Assembly (NCBI GenBank): GCA_902406135.1
Contig: CABPCX010000109.1
Span: forward strand, 1-6,730
DNA from: an uncultured Eubacteriales bacterium
GTDB taxonomy: Bacteria > Bacillota > Clostridia > Lachnospirales > Anaerotignaceae
Reading direction: 5' to 3'
DNA length: 6,730 bases
Shown here: piece by piece, positions 1 through 6,159 of the stretch
How positions within the stretch are numbered: position 1 is the stretch's first letter
Layout of the letters: every line of letters begins with the position of its first letter
The notes under the pieces: generated by a model
Databases searched by the model: none
What the model was told of the DNA's origin: nothing
The model's input: the letters and a program-made list of their open reading frames with translations, nothing else
Program-made: the position numbers and the translations under genes

Positions 1-450
1 TGTTGTCATTATGGCCTGTGCCGCATCGTCACTGTTATCTCCAAGGCCTTTTACAAGGGCATCCATACCTTCTGCTATGGGCTCAATTGAAAGGGGCTGG
101 CCGATAACTCCTGTTGAAGCCACTATAACGTCCTTTTTATTTATTCCTGTAAACTTCTGTGTAAGTTCACACATCTGCTCAGCTATCTCTATTCCGTTGG
201 CATTGCATGTATTGGCGTTGCCGCTGTTGCAGATAATGGCCATGGCCTTTCCGTCACTGATATTTTCTTTAGTAACGTAAATAGGTGCTCCCTTTACAAG
301 ATTCTGTGTATATACAGCTGCTGCCGCAGCGGGAATTTCACTTACGATAAGCGCAAGGTCTTTTTTAGTAGTCTGTTTTCTTATGCCGCAGTGTACTCCT
401 GATGCCTTAAAGCCCTTTGCCGCACAAACTCCGCCTTCAATGTAATTCAT
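1..450 (-). CDS. argJ: ArgJ, bifunctional ornithine acetyltransferase / N-acetylglutamate synthase (N-terminal 150 residues; 3' end outside window)
   Basis: ArgJ moves the acetyl group from N-acetylornithine to glutamate, recycling acetyl in the arginine pathway; bifunctional members also use acetyl-CoA. The frame is open from the ATG at 450 to the window edge, giving 150 codons. It starts MNYIEGGVCAAKGFKASGVH, the usual ArgJ opening. Further family marks are CNSGNANTCN (residues 74-83) and STGVIGQPL (112-120), whose Thr113-Gly114 match the oxyanion-hole pair of the family. The autocatalytic KGATM-type cleavage site and nucleophilic Thr lie near residue 180-200 in homologues, so they fall outside. 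The start is supported by AAGGAG at 466-461, inside the argC 3' end, 10 nt from the ATG. Only 4 nt separate it from the argC stop, so the two genes are co-transcribed and probably translationally coupled. Whether this copy is mono- or bifunctional cannot be told from the visible part. Confidence 0.96.
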   Translation of the reverse strand, partial: MNYIEGGVCAAKGFKASGVHCGIRKQTTKKDLALIVSEIPAAAAAVYTQNLVKGAPIYVTKENISDGKAMAIICNSGNANTCNANGIEIAEQMCELTQKFTGINKKDVIVASTGVIGQPLSIEPIAEGMDALVKGLGDNSDDAAQAIMTT

Positions 451-454
451 AATG

Positions 455-1405
455 TCAACACTCCTTTATGTCTAAACCGTCTGTTATATTTTTTCCAAGT
501 TTATAATTCATACACTCTATGGCCGCGCCCGATGCGCCCTTTCCAAGATTGTCATATCTGGCCACAAGTATCATTCTTTCTTCATTTCCGTCAACGGATA
601 TTTTCATATTATCAAATCCTGACATATCCGCCGATGAATAAAATCCGTCTTTATCATCGTTTTCAACGTATTTAATTATGCTTCCTTTATATTTCTCTTT
701 GTAAGCATTTTTTACATCTTCTATTGTGAAGCCCTCTGCCAGGTCTTCTTTAAAAAGAGGCACTGTAACTTCCATACCGCTGTAAAAATCACCGACTATG
801 GGGCAGAATACAGGTTTATTTTCAAGACCGGTAATTGCTTTCATTTCTTTAAGATGTTTATGATTCTGTGTGATGCCGTATTGTCTTGGAGCATCAAACA
901 GTTTATCTCTGTTTTCGTCTTCATATCCGGCTATCATCTTTTTTCCTCCGCCGCTGTATCCGGTAAGTGAAAAGCAGGAAAGTCTGATATCGGGGGATAT
1001 GATTTTCTTCTCAATAAGAGGATAAACAAGAGCTATGAATCCGCTGGCGTGGCAGCCGGGAACGGCTATCCTCTTTGAATTCTTTATTTTATCTTCAAAA
1101 TTACCGCCAAGTTCAGGCAGGCCGTATGCCCAGTCACTGTCTGTTCTATGGGCAGTTGAAGTATCTATAAGGACCACATGGTCATTTTCTACAAGCTCTG
1201 CCGCCTCTATGGCAGCCGCATCGGGAAGACAAAGAAAAGCAATATCACAGCCGTTAAGTGCTTCTTTTCTTTTTTCAGTATTTTTTCTGTCTTCTTCATT
1301 TAATATGATGAGTTCTATATCATCCATATTTTCAAGTCTGTCATATATTCTAAGGCCCGTTGTACCTTCTCTTCCATCAATAAAAACTTTTGTTTTTTTA
1401 CCCAT
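455..1405 (-). CDS. argC: ArgC, N-acetyl-gamma-glutamyl-phosphate reductase, type 2
   Basis: This 316-residue cytoplasmic enzyme makes N-acetylglutamate semialdehyde from N-acetylglutamyl phosphate with NADPH, the third step of arginine synthesis. The N-terminus VFIDGREGTTGLRI (residues 7-20) is the nucleotide-binding loop in the form typical of the shorter type 2 ArgC family. IDTSTAHR (80-87) and YGLPEL (94-99) follow. The catalytic cysteine is Cys118 in VPGCHASGFIAL; GYSGGGKK (149-156) and the His-rich NHKHLKEM (181-188) complete the active-site region. The common form of the cysteine motif is NPGC followed by an aromatic residue, so Val115 and His119 are small departures, but all essential residues seem present. 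The ATG at 1405 is preceded by GAGGTGA (1418-1412) at a good distance. It is the first gene of an argC-argJ operon with its own promoter. I am confident of the enzyme and fairly confident of the type 2 assignment. Confidence 0.96.
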   Translation of the reverse strand: MGKKTKVFIDGREGTTGLRIYDRLENMDDIELIILNEEDRKNTEKRKEALNGCDIAFLCLPDAAAIEAAELVENDHVVLIDTSTAHRTDSDWAYGLPELGGNFEDKIKNSKRIAVPGCHASGFIALVYPLIEKKIISPDIRLSCFSLTGYSGGGKKMIAGYEDENRDKLFDAPRQYGITQNHKHLKEMKAITGLENKPVFCPIVGDFYSGMEVTVPLFKEDLAEGFTIEDVKNAYKEKYKGSIIKYVENDDKDGFYSSADMSGFDNMKISVDGNEERMILVARYDNLGKGASGAAIECMNYKLGKNITDGLDIKEC

Positions 1406-1443
1406 AGATTTTCACCTCAGCCATCTCGTTTAATTTATGGTAT

Positions 1444-1472
1444 ATAATACACGATTTCGTATAAAAATACAA
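1444..1472 (-). promoter_or_regulatory. Candidate sigma-A promoter of argC-argJ
   Basis: On the minus strand TTGTAT (1472-1467) and TATTAT (1449-1444) are separated by exactly 17 nt. The -10 box matches TATAAT at 5 of 6 positions; the -35 box keeps only the TTG core. The predicted transcription start is near 1437, giving a leader of roughly 30 nt before the argC ATG, too short for a riboswitch. An alternative -10, TATAAT at 1506-1501, lacks a well-placed -35 box. The promoter is inferred from pattern only. Confidence 0.5.
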
Positions 1473-1473
1473 G
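1456..1473. promoter_or_regulatory. ARG-box-like palindrome over the argC -35 region (possible ArgR/AhrC operator)
   Basis: The plus strand reads TTCGTATAAAAATACAAG, a near-palindrome with GTAT and ATAC arms around AAAA. Set against the ARG-box core TGAAT-WWWW-ATTCA it matches 7 of the 10 fixed positions and has the right length and AT centre. It covers the candidate -35 box, where a repressor would block polymerase. In Firmicutes argC operons are commonly repressed by ArgR/AhrC with arginine. The match is imperfect and the DNA is AT-rich, so chance is a real alternative. Confidence 0.3.
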
Positions 1474-1514
1474 TTTTATCCACTTTGATTTTTTCATAAA
1501 ATTATAAGCAAAGA

Positions 1515-1532
1515 TTGCATTTTATTGTGCAA
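1515..1532. repeat. Inverted repeat TTGCA-N8-TGCAA upstream of argC
   Basis: The sequence TTGCATTTTATTGTGCAA has perfect 5-bp arms around an 8-bp AT-rich centre. It lies about 59 bp, centre to centre, upstream of the ARG-box-like site. One half, read on the minus strand as AAATGCAAT, fits the right half of the Bacillus AhrC consensus, while the other half does not. It could be an auxiliary operator for the arginine regulator, a site for another protein, or chance. Confidence 0.3.
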
Positions 1533-1540
1533 ATAGTAAT

Positions 1541-1660
1541 AAACGCATTATTTTATATACTAAAAATACATATTTTACATTTTATATACATATAATAATT
1601 ATATTTCAGAATCATATTTATTCATACAATTTCCATAAAACATTGTGAATTTATGCATAA
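1541..1660. other. Extremely AT-rich intergenic spacer between argC promoter and thrC terminator
   Basis: These 120 bases contain 19 G or C (about 16%), much lower than the flanking genes, with runs of alternating TA such as around 1580-1600. No open reading frame with a ribosome binding site, no tRNA and no riboswitch-like structure is visible. Read toward argC, it lies upstream of the candidate promoter and may act as bendable or UP-element-like DNA. That role is inference. Confidence 0.5.
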
Positions 1661-1688
1661 AAAAACAGGGCCCTATGACCCTGTTTTT
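1661..1688 (-). terminator. Intrinsic terminator of thrC
   Basis: The minus strand shows AAAAACAGGG, an 8-nt loop TCATAGGG, then CCCTGTTTTT: a perfect 10-bp stem followed by an unbroken run of seven T residues (1665-1659). It begins 12 nt after the thrC stop codon. The A-tract on the other arm would also give a T5 run on the plus strand, but no plus-strand gene needs it. It separates thrC from the argC operon transcriptionally. Confidence 0.93.
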
Positions 1689-1700
1689 ACTGTTTATTCA

Positions 1701-3173
1701 TTATTTTAAAAGCTGTTCTTTTACAAACTCTTTTATCTTTTCTCTCTGGCAGAGATTATTATGCATAATCTCTCTCTTTTCAATATCCTTTACGGGAGCA
1801 GGAATTTTTACTCCGCTTATCTTCTCCAACTCGCCCATGAGTTCAAATGCATCTCTGTCTCTGTATTTTTCATCAAGAGCAGTGCATACGTCCTTCGCAA
1901 ACTTATAGGGGCTTGCTGTAGATACTATCACATTAGGTGTGTTATCTCCGCTTTCCTTAATATATTTATCATAAGCGGCATAGGCTACAGCAGTATGTGT
2001 ATCTATAACGTATCCTGTATTTGCGTGCATAGTCCTGATGGCTGTAAATGTTTCTTCTTCATCTGCATACTCGCCTACGATGTCATCGGCTTTTACAGTC
2101 ATTGTATATTTTCCGTCACTGGCAAGGGCTTTCATAAGTTTTGCCGTTTCTTCCTGTGAAGTAAGCATACATACAAGTCTCTCAAGGTTGCTTGAAATGA
2201 GTATATCCATTGAGGGACTTACAGTAAGTATGAATTCGCGGTTTCTGTCGTATGTTCCTGTACGGAAAAAGTCATAAAGTACCTTATTGCTGTTTGAAGC
2301 ACAAATGAATTTATTTACAGGAAGGCCCATTTTCTTTGCAAAATATCCGGCAAGAATATTTCCAAAGTTTCCTGTGGGTACAGTGAAGTTTATCTTATCC
2401 CCTGCTTTTATATTTCCCTTTCTTACAAGAGTACAGTATGCATACCAATAATATGCTACCTGAGGGATAAGTCTTCCAATATTTATGGAGTTGGCAGATG
2501 AGAACATAAAGCCTCTTTCGTCAAGCTCCTTTATCATTTCTTCATCAGTAAAGATTGTTTTTACAGCACTCTGCGCATCGTCAAAGTTTCCTGTTATGGC
2601 AGCAACACATACATTTTTACCCTTCTGAGTTACCATCTGCATTTTCTGCACAGGGCTTACTCCTCCGTCAGGATAGAAAACTATTATTCTTGTGCCCTCA
2701 ACATCGGCAAATCCTTCAAGGGCTGCCTTTCCTGTATCTCCTGATGTCGCTGTAAGTATTACGATTTCTTTTTTGATATTATTCTTTACAGCAGATGTTT
2801 TCATAAGATAAGGAAGTATTGAAAGAGCCATATCCTTGAATGCTATTGTCTTTCCATGGAAAAGCTCAAGGAAATATACTCCGTCTTTTTCGACAACAGG
2901 CGCTATCTCCTTTGTGTCAAACTTTTCATCATAAGCGCTGTTTATGCAGTATCTGAGTTCTTCTTCCGTAAAATCAGTGAAAAACAGCTTCATTACTTCA
3001 TAGGCAAGGTCGCGATAGTCCATTTTCGCAAGGTCGTCTATTGTTTTATCCATAACAGGCATCTCATCAGGTATAAAAAGTCCTCCGTCAGGACAGATAC
3101 CCTTAAGTATTGCCTGCGATGCCTTCATTTTTATATCTTTATTCCTTGTACCGATATATGTAACGTCTCTCAT
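1701..3173 (-). CDS. thrC: ThrC, threonine synthase (PLP enzyme)
   Basis: Threonine synthase converts O-phosphohomoserine and water to L-threonine and phosphate, the last step of threonine synthesis, in the cytoplasm. The 490 residues fit the longer clostridial form of the family. The N-terminal part carries the typical YIGTRN (6-11) and CPDGGLFIPDEMP (27-39). The PLP Schiff-base lysine is Lys113 in HGKTIAFKDMA. TSGDTGKA (143-150) is the substrate-phosphate region, SSANSINIGRLIPQ (225-238) follows, and PTGNFGN (266-272) is the glycine-rich loop that holds the PLP phosphate. No key residue is missing. The ATG at 3173 has AGGGGTGA (3188-3181) 7 nt upstream. The gene has its own promoter and terminator, so it is probably a single-gene unit. 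The usual partners hom and thrB are not next to it here. Confidence 0.97.
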   Translation of the reverse strand: MRDVTYIGTRNKDIKMKASQAILKGICPDGGLFIPDEMPVMDKTIDDLAKMDYRDLAYEVMKLFFTDFTEEELRYCINSAYDEKFDTKEIAPVVEKDGVYFLELFHGKTIAFKDMALSILPYLMKTSAVKNNIKKEIVILTATSGDTGKAALEGFADVEGTRIIVFYPDGGVSPVQKMQMVTQKGKNVCVAAITGNFDDAQSAVKTIFTDEEMIKELDERGFMFSSANSINIGRLIPQVAYYWYAYCTLVRKGNIKAGDKINFTVPTGNFGNILAGYFAKKMGLPVNKFICASNSNKVLYDFFRTGTYDRNREFILTVSPSMDILISSNLERLVCMLTSQEETAKLMKALASDGKYTMTVKADDIVGEYADEEETFTAIRTMHANTGYVIDTHTAVAYAAYDKYIKESGDNTPNVIVSTASPYKFAKDVCTALDEKYRDRDAFELMGELEKISGVKIPAPVKDIEKREIMHNNLCQREKIKEFVKEQLLK

Positions 3174-3211
3174 TCAGGACTCACCCCTATAAATCAAAAT
3201 AGATATCTTTG

Positions 3212-3240
3212 ATTATATAAGACCCTCCAAAAAAAGTCAA
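3212..3240 (-). promoter_or_regulatory. Sigma-A promoter of thrC
   Basis: The minus strand has TTGACT (3240-3235) and a perfect TATAAT (3217-3212) with the ideal 17-nt spacer. Transcription should start near 3205, leaving a leader of about 30 nt to the thrC ATG. That is too short for a T-box or threonine attenuator, so control, if any, would be at initiation. The -35 box begins 20 nt after the stop of the upstream hydrolase gene. Confidence 0.85.
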
Positions 3241-3260
3241 TGAAATAAACCTTTTGAATT

Positions 3261-4151
3261 TCAGTCATTTTTACTTTTCATTTTTTCAAAGCTTCCTACC
3301 GCATAGGCCATCAGGCAGTTTAAAAATATTCTGTATCTTTCTTTTCCCATAACGAGAGGATGTCGGCCTTCTGAGTCTTTTGTCTTACACTCTCCGTCGA
3401 ATATTCCCCTTTCAAGATTATAGTCTACGAAAGGATGAACTTGAACGGACACGTCAACTCCATATTTTTCAGTCTCTTTTGAAAAATGCTCTATGGACTG
3501 TATATAATCATAGGCACTGCTCATTTCAGGAGTTATTTTTGTTCCTCCCCATACGCCTACAAAGTGCTCGTCTTCTCCGTCATGTACAAGAAAAATCAGT
3601 GATATTCCTCCGGGAGTGTGGCCCGGTGTAGATACTATCTTTATTTCATAACTTCCGCTTTTTATCACGTCACCGTCTTTTATATATACATCTATTCCAG
3701 GATCGGCTTCTTTTCCCTGTATTATCTCGCTGCTGTTAAAAGGATATATAAAGTCCAGCATATACTTATGGTCGGTTTCTGTCATATACACCTTGCATCC
3801 TGTCTGTTCCTTTATAAATTTGGCAGCTCCGTAATGGTCAATATGTCCGTGGGTCAATATGACTTTTTTAATGTCTGAAGGGTCTAAGCCCAGTTTTCTA
3901 AGTCCGGGGAAGATAATTTCTCTGCCGTCTTTTTCTGTATTCATACTGTCAATCAGTACAAGCCCTTCCTCTGTTTTCAGGACTATGGTGCCAACAAAGG
4001 GAGTACCTACAAAATACATATCATCAAACAGCCTTGTTGGAGGAAGACTTTCTAAATTTAATATGAGTTCTTCTATATCAGGTAAATCGGAAGGTATATA
4101 TATTACACCATCAATGTCACAGCATTTATTTGCTTCATAAGAACTTTTCAT
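3261..4151 (-). CDS. Metallo-beta-lactamase-fold hydrolase, subclass B3-like, cytoplasmic
   Basis: This is a metal-dependent hydrolase of the MBL fold; its substrate is unknown. Residues are numbered from a GTG at 4160. LTHGHIDHYGAA (102-113) gives the metal ligands His104, His106, Asp108 and His109; TPGHTPGG gives His181; VHPFVD gives His242. That six-ligand set matches the di-zinc site of subclass B3 enzymes. Glyoxalase II-type hydrolases have a bridging Asp on the strand where this protein reads VGVWGGT (201-207), so it appears to be absent. No hydrophobic signal peptide precedes the domain, unlike secreted B3 beta-lactamases, which argues against a resistance role. The ATG at 4151 (296 residues) is preferred over the GTG at 4160 (299) because GGAG ends only 1 nt before the GTG but 10 nt before the ATG. 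It lies 67 nt downstream of ygiQ and may be read from the same transcript. Confidence 0.88.
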   Translation of the reverse strand: MKSSYEANKCCDIDGVIYIPSDLPDIEELILNLESLPPTRLFDDMYFVGTPFVGTIVLKTEEGLVLIDSMNTEKDGREIIFPGLRKLGLDPSDIKKVILTHGHIDHYGAAKFIKEQTGCKVYMTETDHKYMLDFIYPFNSSEIIQGKEADPGIDVYIKDGDVIKSGSYEIKIVSTPGHTPGGISLIFLVHDGEDEHFVGVWGGTKITPEMSSAYDYIQSIEHFSKETEKYGVDVSVQVHPFVDYNLERGIFDGECKTKDSEGRHPLVMGKERYRIFLNCLMAYAVGSFEKMKSKND

Positions 4152-4161
4152 TTTATTCACG

Positions 4162-4165
4162 CTCC
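4162..4165 (-). promoter_or_regulatory. Ribosome binding site that decides the start of the MBL-fold gene
   Basis: The only Shine-Dalgarno-like element upstream of this gene is GGAG. Ten nt (4161-4152) separate it from the ATG at 4151, which is usable though slightly long. Just 1 nt separates it from the in-frame GTG at 4160, which is too close. The site is short, so expression may be modest. Confidence 0.55.
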
Positions 4166-4190
4166 ATATATAAATTACGGCATATAAATT

Positions 4191-4212
4191 CCCCCGGTAT
4201 CAATACCGAGGG
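4191..4212 (-). terminator. Strong hairpin after the ygiQ stop; weak or partial terminator
   Basis: On the minus strand CCCTCGGTAT and ATACCGGGGG form a 10-bp stem with one T-G wobble and a very tight centre (effectively a TTGA tetraloop on 9 bp). It lies 6 nt beyond the ygiQ stop. The downstream tract is AATTTATAT, U-rich but interrupted, so termination may be incomplete and some transcripts could run on into the hydrolase gene. It could instead be an mRNA 3'-end stabilising or processing hairpin. The stem also reads on the plus strand, followed by ATTTGTTT. Confidence 0.6.
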
Positions 4213-4218
4213 ATTTGT

Positions 4219-6147
4219 TTATCTTGATTTTTTATGAACATTTCTTATGGTTTTCTTCTTTGCAGATGCGGCATTATTCTTTGAGCTGCCTGTCCTTTTA
4301 TCGTTTCTTTTCGGAGCTGACTTTGAATATTGATTTCTATTGTTTTTCTCTGCTCCGCTCTTTTCAGGCCTTATAAGACAGTGATGGGAATAACCTATAA
4401 GGTCTTCTCTTCCCGCTTTAATGAGTGCCTCTTTCACAAGGTCGTAGTTAGACGGCACCCTATACTGCATAAGCGCTCTCTGCATTGCTTTTTCGTGGGG
4501 ATTTTTGGGAACATATACTTTTTTCCCTGTTCGAGGGTCCTTTTCCGTATAATACATACAGGTGGAAAGGGTTCCCGGCGTCGGATAAAAGTCCTGCACC
4601 TGCTCAGGCATATGTCCAATATCTCTCAGATATTCCGCAAGCTCCACAGCGGCACGAAGGTCGCTTCCCGGGTGGCTCGACATAAGATACGGAACACAGT
4701 ACTGGTCCAAACCGTATTTTTTATTTATCTCCTCGAACTTTTTAACAAATCTGTCATAAACATCTCTTCCGGGCTTGCCCATTTTTTCAAGCACCCTGTC
4801 TGATACGTGCTCAGGCGCTACTCTCAGCTGTCCGCTTATATGATGTTTGCACAGCTCCCTGAAAAAAGTTTCGTCTTTGTCATAAATAAGATAATCATAT
4901 CTTATTCCCGAACGTATAAATACCTTTTTGACCTTCGGAAGTTCCCTGAGTTTTCTAAGAAGTTTTAAATATCTTTTATGGTCTACCACAAGATTGGGAC
5001 ACTTTTCAGGGAACAGGCACTGTCTGTCAACGCAGGCACCCGCCTTAAGCTGTTTATCACAGGCAGGACGCATAAAGTTTGCCGTAGGGCCGCCTACGTC
5101 GTGTATATAACCCTTGAAATCCTTTTCCTTGGTCATTATTTCGGCTTCTTTTATGAGCGAATCATCACTTCTTGCCGTAACTATCCTTCCCTGATGAAAG
5201 GCTATGGCGCAGAAACTGCAGCTGCCAAAGCATCCTCTATTTGCCGAAAGGCTGAATTTTATTTCTTCTATGGCAGGTATTCCACCGTCTTTTTCATACA
5301 TAGGGTGATATGTCCTCATAAACGGAAGAGCATATACATCATCAAGCTCGTTTTGTGAAAGCGGAGGTGAAGGAGGATTCTGTACCACTATTCCCTCGCG
5401 GTATTCCTCTGCAAGGATTTTTGCGCTTACATAGTCAGTATTTCTATATTGTATCATAAAACTTTCGGCATATTTTTCCTTGCTTGATGAAGTCTCATCA
5501 TAGGACGGAAGCCATATACAGTCTCCTATACGCTCCCTGTCCCTTGTCTTATATACGGAGCCCCTAAGATATGTTATTTCCTCAACGGGTATGCCGCTGT
5601 CTAAAGCTTCCGCCATCTCAACTATCTGGTGCTCGCCCATTCCGTAAAGAAGGAGGTCCGCTCCAGAATCTAAAAGGATTGACCTTCTGACCTTATTGTC
5701 CCAATAGTCATAGTGGGAAAGCCTTCTAAGGCTCGCTTCTATACCTCCAATAACTATCGCCGTATGCTTATATGCTTCTCTGATTTTATTGCAGTAAACT
5801 ATTGTAGCCCTGTCAGGTCTCATTCCGCCCTTTCCTCCGGGAGAATAGGAATCCTTTGACCTTTTCTTTTTAGCCACTGTATAATGGTTTACCATGGAAT
5901 CTATATTTCCGGCACTTACAAGAAAGGCAAGTCTCGGCTCTCCAAACCGCATAAAATCATCGGTGCTGTGCCAGTCAGGCTGAGGTATAATACATACTTT
6001 GTACCCTCTGCTTTCAAGGACCCTGCATATAATAGCAGCTCCGAAAGAAGAATGGTCCACATAGGCATCTCCGCAAACATATACAAAATCAGGCCTGTCC
6101 CAGCCTCTTTCTATCATTTCTTCTTTTGTTACCGGTAAAAAAGCCAT
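4219..6147 (-). CDS. ygiQ: YgiQ-family radical SAM protein
   Basis: This is a 642-residue member of the YgiQ family (UPF0313), radical SAM proteins whose reaction is, to my knowledge, not established. The N-terminal part (about 1-285) has family features: [19 protein letters not shown] (18-36), IPQPDW (54-59) and [16 protein letters not shown] (134-149). The radical SAM core follows with [14 protein letters not shown] (301-314); Cys306, Cys310 and Cys313 bind the 4Fe-4S cluster that cleaves SAM. A second cysteine group, Cys363, 372, 377 and 383, could hold another metal site. The C-terminal domain includes [18 protein letters not shown] (521-538). Residues 593-642 are a low-complexity tail with 17 Lys/Arg and 3 acidic residues. 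The ATG at 6147 has AAGGAG 7 nt upstream. It follows the rRNA methyltransferase gene by 12 nt, so the two share a transcript. The family is certain; the function is not. Confidence 0.95.
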   Translation of the reverse strand: MAFLPVTKEEMIERGWDRPDFVYVCGDAYVDHSSFGAAIICRVLESRGYKVCIIPQPDWHSTDDFMRFGEPRLAFLVSAGNIDSMVNHYTVAKKKRSKDSYSPGGKGGMRPDRATIVYCNKIREAYKHTAIVIGGIEASLRRLSHYDYWDNKVRRSILLDSGADLLLYGMGEHQIVEMAEALDSGIPVEEITYLRGSVYKTRDRERIGDCIWLPSYDETSSSKEKYAESFMIQYRNTDYVSAKILAEEYREGIVVQNPPSPPLSQNELDDVYALPFMRTYHPMYEKDGGIPAIEEIKFSLSANRGCFGSCSFCAIAFHQGRIVTARSDDSLIKEAEIMTKEKDFKGYIHDVGGPTANFMRPACDKQLKAGACVDRQCLFPEKCPNLVVDHKRYLKLLRKLRELPKVKKVFIRSGIRYDYLIYDKDETFFRELCKHHISGQLRVAPEHVSDRVLEKMGKPGRDVYDRFVKKFEEINKKYGLDQYCVPYLMSSHPGSDLRAAVELAEYLRDIGHMPEQVQDFYPTPGTLSTCMYYTEKDPRTGKKVYVPKNPHEKAMQRALMQYRVPSNYDLVKEALIKAGREDLIGYSHHCLIRPEKSGAEKNNRNQYSKSAPKRNDKRTGSSKNNAASAKKKTIRNVHKKSR

Positions 6148-6159
6148 AAATATTCTCCT

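Noticed and set aside
1035..1433. Plus-strand open frame of 132 codons opposite argC
   Set aside because: It lies antisense to a gene with clear catalytic motifs, has no convincing ribosome binding site, and its composition is that of a mirrored coding frame.
1501..1506. Perfect TATAAT (minus strand) as the argC -10 box
   Set aside because: No acceptable -35 box lies 16-18 nt upstream; the nearest, TTGCAC, is 20 nt away. It is kept only as an alternative to the promoter at 1444-1472.
1611..1624. Third ARG-box-like match, ATCATATTTATTCA
   Set aside because: One half is perfect but the other has three mismatches, it is about 170 bp from the argC promoter, and such matches are expected by chance in DNA this AT-rich.
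1761..3212. Plus-strand open frames opposite thrC and over its promoter
   Set aside because: The thrC frame is intact and recognisable throughout, and the opposite frames show no domain and no start signals.
3174..3260. Possible threonine leader, T-box or riboswitch ahead of thrC
   Set aside because: The promoter lies too close to the gene, leaving a leader of only about 30 nt, and no specifier or T-box core sequence is present.
3241..3263. Hairpin TGAAAT/ATTTCA right after the MBL-fold gene, followed by TTGAC and a T-run
   Set aside because: A 6-bp AT-only stem with an 11-nt loop is too weak to call an intrinsic terminator, and the T-run is part of the thrC promoter spacer.
3261..4151. Calling the MBL-fold gene a beta-lactam resistance determinant
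   Set aside because: The metal ligands resemble subclass B3, but there is no signal peptide or mobile context, and MBL-fold hydrolases act on many other substrates.
4330..5358. Several plus-strand open frames opposite ygiQ (for example 4330-4803 and 4978-5358)
   Set aside because: They are antisense shadows of a strongly conserved radical SAM gene, with no recognisable domains or start signals.
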